Source: Acidobacteriota bacterium (GTDB lineage Bacteria; Acidobacteriota; Terriglobia; Terriglobales; Acidobacteriaceae). From it: DNA of 21,786 nt. A model generated the notes under the pieces. That model saw nothing but the letters and a program-made list of their open reading frames with translations. It was not told the origin of the DNA and did no database searches. Each line of letters begins with the position of its first letter. The first letter of the stretch is position 1. The translations under genes and the position numbers were made by a program. The DNA lies in contig JAJZDO010000253.1 of assembly GCA_021805955.1 (NCBI GenBank), forward strand, positions 1 through 21,786, written 5' to 3'. Positions 15,304 to 21,786 of the stretch are shown in pieces.

Positions 15304-16401
15304 TTGGCAAAGACTTCGACCAAACGCCTATACCTGATTCCTATCCTGTCCAAGGCGTTGGACATCATGGAACTGCTCCAGGCCGAGAAGAGCCCGATGG
15401 CGCTGGAGGCCATTTACCGGCGCACGCACTTTTCCAAAACCAGTGTCTACCGCATTCTCAAGACATTGGTGCATCGAGGTTATATTACGCAGGCTGGCGA
15501 TGGGCTATACCGCAGCGTCGGACAGCCCTCCAAGCTGCGTTTCGGGTTTGGCAGCCAAAGCTCGGAGATGCCTTTTTCAGAAGCCGTAACTTCTAGCCTG
15601 CGTGCTGCCGCCGCTGCTTCAGGCGTGGACTTATTGATCCTCGACAACCGTTACGATGGGGCAACAGCCTTGAAAAATGCGGACGCATTTGTCAGGGAAC
15701 AAGTCGATCTTGTGATCGAATTCCAGGTTGACCAGCATGTTGCTCCTATCCTCGCCGACAAGATCGCTGGCGCGAATATCCCTTTGATCGCGATCGATAT
15801 TCCTCATCCCCATGCAACGTATTTTGGGGTGGATAATTACCGCGTTGGATTCGAGGCTGGCGTACTCCTCGCAGAGTACGCACAGGAGAACTGGTCCGGC
15901 GAGGTGGAGTGGATATTGGGGCTCGATCTGGAAGAAGCGGGAACGTTGGTGCAGAGCCGTATGACCGGTGCTCTTGAAGGAATTCGATCGAAGCTCAGAT
16001 CGGTACCCGTCGAAAAATTCGTGCGCATTGATGGGCGCGGGATGCGCGACAAAAGCCAGCGCATCGTTTCGGAATTTCTCATGCGTCATACCAAGGACCG
16101 GCACATCTTGATTGCCGCCGCCAACGACACTAGCGCACTGGGCGCCCTGGAGGCGGTGCGCGAGTTGAAGCGCATGAAACACGTTGCCATCGTTGGACAG
16201 GACTGCATTCCAGAGATGCTTGCAGAGATTCAGATTCCTAGCAGCCCCGTCATTGGGTCGATTTCGCATGAAGCCGCCCAATACGGCTCGCGGTTGATCG
16301 AACTGGGCATGGCGCTCGTTCGAGGCAACAGCGTTTCCCCTTATAACTATGTGGAACACAAAGCGGTCTCACGGGAATCGCTGGTAGAAAAAGTAGGATA
16401 A
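15304..16401 (+). CDS. Fusion regulator: IclR-type winged helix + periplasmic-binding sugar domain (paralog 1)
   Basis: A predicted 365-residue transcription factor. Residues about 10-70 form a winged helix of the IclR type (ILSKALDIMELL, then SMALEAI-like helix, then TSVYRILKTLVHRGYI). From about 85 to 345 the chain is not the IclR effector domain but a type I periplasmic-binding fold as in sugar ABC-transporter binding proteins and LacI-type sensors (REQVDLVIEFQVDQHVAPIL, PHPHATYFGVDNYRVGFEAG, AANDTSALGALEAVREL, VIGSISHEAAQYGSRLIELG). There is no signal peptide, so it is cytoplasmic. I prefer TTG 15304 with GGAG nine bases upstream; TTG 15289 adds five residues. Position after rhaI suggests L-rhamnose or a product as ligand. 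Not a family I can name. Confidence 0.85.
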   Translation: MAKTSTKRLYLIPILSKALDIMELLQAEKSPMALEAIYRRTHFSKTSVYRILKTLVHRGYITQAGDGLYRSVGQPSKLRFGFGSQSSEMPFSEAVTSSLRAAAAASGVDLLILDNRYDGATALKNADAFVREQVDLVIEFQVDQHVAPILADKIAGANIPLIAIDIPHPHATYFGVDNYRVGFEAGVLLAEYAQENWSGEVEWILGLDLEEAGTLVQSRMTGALEGIRSKLRSVPVEKFVRIDGRGMRDKSQRIVSEFLMRHTKDRHILIAAANDTSALGALEAVRELKRMKHVAIVGQDCIPEMLAEIQIPSSPVIGSISHEAAQYGSRLIELGMALVRGNSVSPYNYVEHKAVSRESLVEKVG

Positions 16402-16454
16402 CGATCGGCGGACTCGTTCCACCCAGGAATCATCATCGAATTGCTCTGAGACCG

Positions 16455-19304
16455 CTACTGCTGTGTCACTTCCTCCAGACGCACGGGTCCGATCAGCCCC
16501 GACGGAAGCAGCCCGTTCGCAGTGTTGGTTTCCTCCGGAGAATAATTGGCGCTGGGGCCCCGCGCGGAAAGCGCGTTAAAAAGAGCGTTGACGACCGTGA
16601 TTTGCAGCGTGTTCTCACCGGGTTGCAATAGCGGGGTCACGTTTGCCCTGTACGGCCTAAGCAGAAGGACTGGACCCGGTTTTCCGTTAATGGAAATCTC
16701 CGCCACGTCTTTCACGTCGCCCAAGTCGAGCATGATTCGATGATGACTGCCAAGGAGTGTCGCAGGCACGGTAAACGTGGTGGTGTACTGGCCCCGCCCG
16801 GAAAAATTCTTTAGGCGCTCGGTCATCGTCCAGTCCACCAGATTCGGCAGTTCCATATCGATCGTTTCCGGTTGGCTCCCAGGCCCAATCCCGACGCCGT
16901 GGAATTTCCAGCCATTCTCGCCTACCGCTATCTGTGCGACGATCTGAGTGGGAGCGGGCATTTTTACCGGTCGCCCTGCTGGCTTTCCATCCGGGTCGAA
17001 GACCAGAAGCGTCGATCCATAGGGACCGATATCGAGCGGCAACCGCACGGTCTTTCCATTTCTTTCAAATTGGGCCAATGGACGGCTGGCTCCTGTCCAC
17101 GGGTCCCATATCTCCGGCGTGCCGACGGCTGTGCAATCGATCCTGGTTCGTTTCTCTGCATCGTCGGGGTTGCGCAGGAAAAAGATGTCCAGTTTGCCGA
17201 TGCGTTTCTCGATGAACGAGACGGAAGGCCCTTCAAAATGAAGATTGGGTGCAACGGACACTTCCAGAATCTTGACGACGCCAGACGAGTCCACAGTTGT
17301 GTGAACGTTTTTATCCGCCAGAATTTTTCCAAGCGAAGTATCCATGCCTTCCGTCGGCACCTTCCCCTCGGCAACCTCCGCCTGCACCTGCGGCGTGCGT
17401 CCAACGAAGACGATAGGCAGTCCCTGTTGCGCAAATTCCGTCAGTTGCCCCGCCAGCTTTTCAGAGATCGACTTCCGATCCTGCAGTATCAGGACTCCAT
17501 AGCTGGCCCCTCCAGGCGACACCAGCTTCCCGTCTACAACCTTGCAATCCAGCAGCGCATAATCGTCGATGAGGTCGAAGTTATATCCCGCGGCCATCAG
17601 GCGCGTGTCGAGTTTGAGTTCGCGCTGTGGCGGCTCTTTTTTCGCTGAGTAGGGAAACGGACCGCGATAGAGCGCGACTGGAACCACCGTCGTGCCGGTC
17701 TGCGATAAATACTGTAGCCGCGTCATGTACTCATTCAAGCGGCCAAGATACGGCCAAAAGGTATTGTGCTGGTTCATGTCGGAGGAGTACGCCCCTTCCG
17801 TTGCAAACGGGTGCCAGCCCGGTTCAGGGCGGTCCATGTATTCGTAGGGGTAGCCGTGGTAGATAATTTCGTTGATGCCGGCTGTGAGCAGTTCGTCGGC
17901 GTAGCGCTTGATCTTCTCAGGCGTGGTTTGATAGGCCTTACCCTGCCAGACAAAGCTTTCGCTGGATACGATTTTTCGTCCGTAGAGGTCCCCGGCTGAG
18001 GAGGACATTTTCAGGAAATCGTAGCGGCCATTGTCGTAGAGGTCCTCGGTTTCTGGAATGCTGGCCGCTCCATACACCCGCAGCCAGTCCGTGGGAGAGC
18101 CATGCGCCTGGATGCGCGACAGCAAGTTGTTCTTCGCGGCCCACTGGATAAACGGCGAGTAGAAATTGCCGATCATCACGTCGGAAACCGTCTGCCAATA
18201 GTCCTGCCGCACCCGGTCGCCAATTCCGGCGATGTTATACATAGGCGCTTCCGTAACTCCAGCGCCGCCGCTCTCGATTTTCAGAATCGGCAGATAGGGA
18301 GTCAGGTCGTAGCCGCGCCGCTTGCGGAACTCTTCAAGAAAGTTGTCGCTCCAGAACAGGTAGGCGCTTACCTCCAGGCTGTCGCAGAAAATTGCCCGCA
18401 GGCCGTGGCCGAAGTACTGGCCGTCATACTGCCGGGCCGTGCCTCCTACCTGTTGGGCATACACATCGAATGCGTGCTTGTTCATGTGGTCCAGAACAAG
18501 CTGGGGCCCGGATCCGGTGCCGCCTGTGACTCTCTGCCCGGTCGGCATTTCTTTAAAAACAAATACTTGCCATGTGCCCTTTGGAACGTTCCAGTCCAGT
18601 GTGCCATCGGGTAGCATATGGCTTGTCAGCGCTACCGCGGTGCCGGGATCAAGCTGGCCTGTGTTTTTGACTTCCGGTAGCTGGCCCCGGTGCTGGTTTG
18701 GAAAATACTGTACGGCGTCTCCGCGAACGGCGACCACGGCCACCAGCTTTTCTCTTTGTTTGAAGCGTTCCAGCCAGCCCGGTGGCAGGTTTGCATCCTT
18801 GGTGATGCGCGCGTCCATCTGGGGCATCAGTATCTTTTCGTGAAAGTGGACGGGACCGCGAATGGTCTGGTGAGCCGACTGCAATTCCACCGAGGCCAGT
18901 TCCGGGGTAACAATTCCCGCCCCGCCGAAAGGCCAGCCGGAGCCGAAGGTGTAGTCCAGCCACATTCCTCGCGTCCTGGCCTCTTCGAGTGCCGCTTGCA
19001 TATGCGAGAAGAACGTCGGTGTCAGGTAATCGTTGACGCGTTTTCGTGCTTCGTCCGACATATTTGGATCAAGCCCGATTGCGAAAGGCTGAATTTCAGC
19101 GCCGCCAAAATTGGCCTGATCGAGAAGACCCACCTCCCGGCGTAACTCGACGTCGGTCACGTCGCCGCCAGGCCACCACCAGCGCACCATGGGCCGGTAG
19201 GCCTTGGGAGGATCCTGGAACTGCTGGGCTACGGTGGCAACATTCTGTGCTGACATTTGTGCGCAGGCAACCGCGCAAAGCACGCCTAAGACGGCAAGTT
19301 TCAT
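16455..19304 (-). CDS. Secreted GH106 alpha-L-rhamnosidase
   Basis: Hydrolyses terminal alpha-L-rhamnose from plant or microbial polysaccharides outside the cytoplasm. The 949 residues start with a Sec signal peptide (MKLAVLGVLCAVACAQMSA). The GH106 N-terminal signature follows (YRPMVRWWWPGG, about 36-47, then LDQANFGGAEIQPF). The barrel core contains FGSGWPFGG, QAHGSPTDWLRVYG, ASIPETED and VSSESFVWQG; the Glu residues in the last two are candidate catalytic acids. A C-terminal beta-sandwich (NFSGRGQYTTTFTVP to VAEISINGKPG) resembles sugar-binding modules. The frame extends upstream to 19388, but 19304 has GGAG seven bases before it and begins the signal peptide. It diverges from the second fusion regulator, with a palindrome between. 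Confidence 0.92.
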   Translation of the reverse strand: MKLAVLGVLCAVACAQMSAQNVATVAQQFQDPPKAYRPMVRWWWPGGDVTDVELRREVGLLDQANFGGAEIQPFAIGLDPNMSDEARKRVNDYLTPTFFSHMQAALEEARTRGMWLDYTFGSGWPFGGAGIVTPELASVELQSAHQTIRGPVHFHEKILMPQMDARITKDANLPPGWLERFKQREKLVAVVAVRGDAVQYFPNQHRGQLPEVKNTGQLDPGTAVALTSHMLPDGTLDWNVPKGTWQVFVFKEMPTGQRVTGGTGSGPQLVLDHMNKHAFDVYAQQVGGTARQYDGQYFGHGLRAIFCDSLEVSAYLFWSDNFLEEFRKRRGYDLTPYLPILKIESGGAGVTEAPMYNIAGIGDRVRQDYWQTVSDVMIGNFYSPFIQWAAKNNLLSRIQAHGSPTDWLRVYGAASIPETEDLYDNGRYDFLKMSSSAGDLYGRKIVSSESFVWQGKAYQTTPEKIKRYADELLTAGINEIIYHGYPYEYMDRPEPGWHPFATEGAYSSDMNQHNTFWPYLGRLNEYMTRLQYLSQTGTTVVPVALYRGPFPYSAKKEPPQRELKLDTRLMAAGYNFDLIDDYALLDCKVVDGKLVSPGGASYGVLILQDRKSISEKLAGQLTEFAQQGLPIVFVGRTPQVQAEVAEGKVPTEGMDTSLGKILADKNVHTTVDSSGVVKILEVSVAPNLHFEGPSVSFIEKRIGKLDIFFLRNPDDAEKRTRIDCTAVGTPEIWDPWTGASRPLAQFERNGKTVRLPLDIGPYGSTLLVFDPDGKPAGRPVKMPAPTQIVAQIAVGENGWKFHGVGIGPGSQPETIDMELPNLVDWTMTERLKNFSGRGQYTTTFTVPATLLGSHHRIMLDLGDVKDVAEISINGKPGPVLLLRPYRANVTPLLQPGENTLQITVVNALFNALSARGPSANYSPEETNTANGLLPSGLIGPVRLEEVTQQ

Positions 19305-19554
19305 ACACTGGCTCCGTTTCGAGATCTGATTGCATAATTCCTGAGACGAGAGAATTATCTTAGCTCCGAGCCTTGAAAACACATGCATCGGCGGTCAAAC
19401 GTCTGAGAAAAGAGGGCGGCTAGGTTGGCGGTAGCAACTGTGGCACCAGAAACAGCGATGTTCTTGACTCCGACTTCGGCATAACCGCATAACGTCATAC
19501 ACGACACAGGAACGGACAATTGGGCGGCAAGAGTAAAATCGCGGATGCAGGGAA

Positions 19555-19569
19555 TTGCGGAAATCGCAA
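19555..19569. promoter_or_regulatory. Palindromic operator candidate, site 1 (TTGCG-N5-CGCAA)
   Basis: TTGCG-GAAAT-CGCAA lies in the 328-base gap between the rhamnosidase and the second fusion regulator, 64 bases before the regulator start. A weak -10 (TAGACT, 19574-19579) follows, so a bound protein would cover the -35 region. The same half-sites and spacing recur at 20899. Nothing else is recognisable in 19305-19632. Confidence 0.55.
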
Positions 19570-19632
19570 ATGTTAGACTAGGCGTGGTGAGGGTTCACCG
19601 CGACGCAATGATCTTCCCTTTGGCCTCCGATT

Positions 19633-20778
19633 ATGTGCGCTAGCCGAGACAATGCTCGATACAAATTAGAAACCGTGGCGCGTGCCTGCGAAATACTGCG
19701 TCATTTCACAGACACCCAGCAATCGTTTAGCCTGGGTGAAGTTTCGGAACGGACCGGGTTTGAGCGCACCATCACGTTTCGACTATTGCGAACTCTGGAG
19801 GAAGAGGGCCTGCTGCGCCGGCCAGATGGACGACGGTATTCTTCTAACGTCCATATCCTTACACAGAAGCGCTTTCGCATCGGCTATGCATCGCAGAACA
19901 GCGACTCCTTTTCAAAGGCCGTTTCACAAGGACTCCGGTGGTCAGCTACGCGCAACCAGATCGATCTGATCGAGGTAGAAAACCAGTACAGTGTCAAGGC
20001 GGCATTGCGCAATGCGCAAACTCTGGTGCGACAGGGAGTGGATCTGGCGATCGAATTTCAGGTATACGAGCGGATCGGCGCGCAGTTGTCGGCGATCTAT
20101 GAGAAGGGAGCCATCCCTGTGATTGCCGTCGAGATTCCGCACCCAGGCGCCACCTTCTTTGGAGTGGACAATTATCGTGTCGGCCAGATGGCGGGCAAGG
20201 CCCTGGTGAAAGCTGCCCAACAGCATTGGCATGGCAAAATCGATGAGTTATTGATGCTTGATCTGGAAATCGCCGGCTCGCTTCCACATCTCCGAATTTC
20301 GGGGGCGCAGTCAGTTGTCCGCAAGTCGTTGGCGGGAAGCTATCAGGTGCTCCATCTCGATTCACGCGGTGAAATGGAGCGCTCTTTTGAATTGGTGCGC
20401 CGCCATTTACAGTTCGCACCAAAGCGCCGGACGCTCATTGCCGGAGTCAATGATCTCGCGGTTCTGGGCGCTCTCCGCGCCTTTGAAGAGGTTGGACGAA
20501 GTCTTCTTTGCATGGCATTGGGAGTGGGCGCTTTCCCTGAGGCCCGTCGCGAATTGCGCTCTTCGCAAACAAGACTGGTGGGATCTATCGCCACGTTCCC
20601 CGAGCGTTACGGAGACAATCTTATTCAACTTGCGCTCGATATTCTCCACCGCAAATCGGTTCCGCCTGCAATTTACGCGCCGATACAGTTGATCACCCCA
20701 ATGAATATCGATGAGGTCTACCCGCGCAGTTTATTTGCCGACGCAGACAGAGAACAGCAGCCCGTAACGCATTCGTAA
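19633..20778 (+). CDS. Fusion regulator: IclR-type winged helix + periplasmic-binding sugar domain (paralog 2)
   Basis: A predicted 381-residue transcription factor with the same build as the protein at 15304. The winged helix (about 10-68) reads ETVARACEILRHF, then SLGEVSERTGFERTITFRLL. The periplasmic-binding domain (about 85-365) includes RQGVDLAIEFQVYERIGAQL, EIPHPGATFFGVDNYRVGQ and AGVNDLAVLGALRAFEEVG. The two proteins share the block PHP-ATxFGVDNYRVG and align along their length, so they are paralogs. There is no signal peptide. The start is ATG 19633; the ribosome site is weak. It is divergent from the rhamnosidase and 231 bases upstream of the dehydratase. The palindromes at 19555 and 20899 flank it, consistent with autoregulation and control of both neighbours. 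Confidence 0.85.
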   Translation: MCASRDNARYKLETVARACEILRHFTDTQQSFSLGEVSERTGFERTITFRLLRTLEEEGLLRRPDGRRYSSNVHILTQKRFRIGYASQNSDSFSKAVSQGLRWSATRNQIDLIEVENQYSVKAALRNAQTLVRQGVDLAIEFQVYERIGAQLSAIYEKGAIPVIAVEIPHPGATFFGVDNYRVGQMAGKALVKAAQQHWHGKIDELLMLDLEIAGSLPHLRISGAQSVVRKSLAGSYQVLHLDSRGEMERSFELVRRHLQFAPKRRTLIAGVNDLAVLGALRAFEEVGRSLLCMALGVGAFPEARRELRSSQTRLVGSIATFPERYGDNLIQLALDILHRKSVPPAIYAPIQLITPMNIDEVYPRSLFADADREQQPVTHS

Positions 20779-20898
20779 GCGTACTTCAAGGTGGTAGAGG
20801 TTCCGGATCGCTCCGGCAGCCCAGGCTACGCGATATTCCCCCCAGACAAGTGTTTGGATGGAACTGAACCACACGCCGTGCCCGCCGATTGTTTTTGA

Positions 20899-20915
20899 TT
20901 TGCGATATGCGCAAA
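20899..20915. promoter_or_regulatory. Palindromic operator candidate, site 2 (TTTGCG-N5-CGCAAA)
   Basis: TTTGCGATATGCGCAAA is a perfect 6-base inverted repeat with a five-base spacer, about 95 bases before the dehydratase gene. Half-sites and spacing equal those at 19555. Two further GCGATTGA copies (20935-20942 and 20960-20967) lie downstream and could be additional half-sites. Confidence 0.6.
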
Positions 20916-21009
20916 CTGTGTCACCTGTGCTTTTGCGATTGATCCGAAAGCGACACCTGCGATTGACTACCTAACGGAATCAATCTGCCCAGCGGGAGAC
21001 CCCGGAGAA

Positions 21010-21786
21010 ATGAAGATCACAAAAATAAAACTCTACAGAATACGCTCAGGTAACCTGGGGGAAAAAGGCGCTCGCTTCGGTGAGTCTCAGTACTGGGGGG
21101 GCGGCTGGCAAACAGGCTCGCACATCGCAAACCCAATGTCTGTCTATCCAAAGTATGCACGAGTGCGCACATTGTGGATGGGACCCGGCCAGGATCCCTA
21201 CGCCATCGAAATCTTTACCGATGAAGGCGTGACTGGCTGCGCGGTCAACTATGGTGGCGGCCATTTCTCCTGCGCCGTAATCGAACAGCACTTCAGCCGG
21301 TTCCTAATAGGACAGGATCCCTTCAACATAGAAATGCTTTGGGACCAGATGTATCGCTCCACCATGCCATACGGGCTTGGCGGCGTGACGGCAATGGCCA
21401 TGAGCGGAGTAGACCTAGCACTGTGGGACCTGATGGGCAAGGCCCTGGGCCAGCCCGTATATCGATTGCTCGGCGGCCAAACCAAAGAGACTATTCCTTG
21501 CTACGCAACCACACACCCCGACTTGGTCTCGCATTGGAAAGGCAGCGGATTTCTAGGGGTGAAAATTGCCGCCCCCTGGGGTATGGCCGACGGTCGCATG
21601 GGTCTGATCAAGATGCAGAAATGCCTGGAAGACTGTCGGAGCGCACTCGGCGAGGAAATGGAACTGATGGTGGACTGTTATCTGTCCTGGGATATTGAAT
21701 TCGCTTCCCGGCTGGCGGAACGGGTGCGCGATTGTGATGTCAAGTGGTTTGAAGATCCGCTGCCTTTCCAATGCGAGACCAAGTCG
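21010..21786 (+). CDS. rhmD: L-rhamnonate dehydratase-like enolase-superfamily protein (runs off right edge)
   Basis: Predicted to dehydrate L-rhamnonate to 2-keto-3-deoxy-L-rhamnonate in the cytoplasm, a step of the non-phosphorylating rhamnose pathway. The first 259 codons are present. The N-terminal capping domain (EKGARFGESQYW, HIANPMSVYPKY, AVNYGGGHFSCAVIEQHF) aligns with E. coli RhmD as I recall it. SGVDLALWDLMGKALGQPVY and the barrel start (GVKIAAPWG) follow, then metal ligands Asp222 in LMVDCYLSWD and Glu248 in KWFEDPLPF. The third ligand and the catalytic His lie beyond the edge. GGAG sits two bases and GGGAG about 11 bases before the ATG. A related sugar-acid dehydratase is possible; the rhamnose setting favours RhmD. 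Confidence 0.88.
   Translation, partial: MKITKIKLYRIRSGNLGEKGARFGESQYWGGGWQTGSHIANPMSVYPKYARVRTLWMGPGQDPYAIEIFTDEGVTGCAVNYGGGHFSCAVIEQHFSRFLIGQDPFNIEMLWDQMYRSTMPYGLGGVTAMAMSGVDLALWDLMGKALGQPVYRLLGGQTKETIPCYATTHPDLVSHWKGSGFLGVKIAAPWGMADGRMGLIKMQKCLEDCRSALGEEMELMVDCYLSWDIEFASRLAERVRDCDVKWFEDPLPFQCETKS

Noticed and set aside
16402..16454. Terminator between regulator 1 and the rhamnosidase gene
   Set aside because: No stem-loop I can support in the 53-base gap.

Overview
This looks like a fairly GC-rich chromosomal segment of a Gram-negative soil bacterium. An acidobacterium (Acidobacteriota, class Terriglobia) is my best guess. The guess rests on the gene mix (decaheme conduit with a large outer-membrane barrel, GH106 rhamnosidase, rhamnose genes, IclR-type/periplasmic-binding fusion regulators) and on short palindromic repeats of the kind I associate with that group. 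It is inference; no rRNA or other taxonomic marker is present. I see no tRNA, rRNA, CRISPR array, transposase or phage gene.

Left part (1-8.3 kb). The window opens inside hypF (minus strand, C-terminal end off the left edge), which matures [NiFe] hydrogenases. A small lipoprotein with a helix-hairpin-helix domain follows on the plus strand and ends at a bidirectional hairpin terminator. Next is a minus-strand electron-transfer operon, transcribed decaheme cytochrome (DmsE/MtrA type) -> MtrB/PioB-type outer-membrane barrel -> monoheme cytochrome c. This is the layout of a trans-outer-membrane electron conduit without a surface cytochrome. A CAD2-type zinc alcohol dehydrogenase and gpmA (phosphoglycerate mutase) follow on the plus strand. 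Two tandem near-identical palindromes lie between them.

Middle part (8.25-12.25 kb) is an accessory patch. It holds an antitoxin-like HTH protein with no toxin beside it and a compact overlapping restriction-modification operon (vsr -> C5-cytosine methyltransferase -> Eco29kI-family GIY-YIG endonuclease). It also holds a short plus-strand protein remnant and a repeat-rich noncoding stretch. Copies of one hairpin repeat sit at 8257, 8990 and 12209. The last two bracket the restriction cassette, and the last supplies the rhaT stop codon.

Right part (12.2-21.8 kb) is an L-rhamnose locus: rhaT (proton symporter), rhaI (isomerase), a secreted GH106 alpha-L-rhamnosidase, and the start of an L-rhamnonate dehydratase-like enolase-superfamily gene cut by the right edge. 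Two paralogous regulators belong to it, each with an IclR-type winged helix fused to a sugar-type periplasmic-binding domain. A matching palindrome (TTGCG-N5-CGCAA) lies between the rhamnosidase and the second regulator and again upstream of the dehydratase, suggesting one operator. The model is that the rhamnosidase frees rhamnose outside the cytoplasm, RhaT imports it, and RhaI and/or an oxidative route degrade it, with the two fusion regulators as likely sugar sensors. That pair and their operator are the most novel-looking part of the window.
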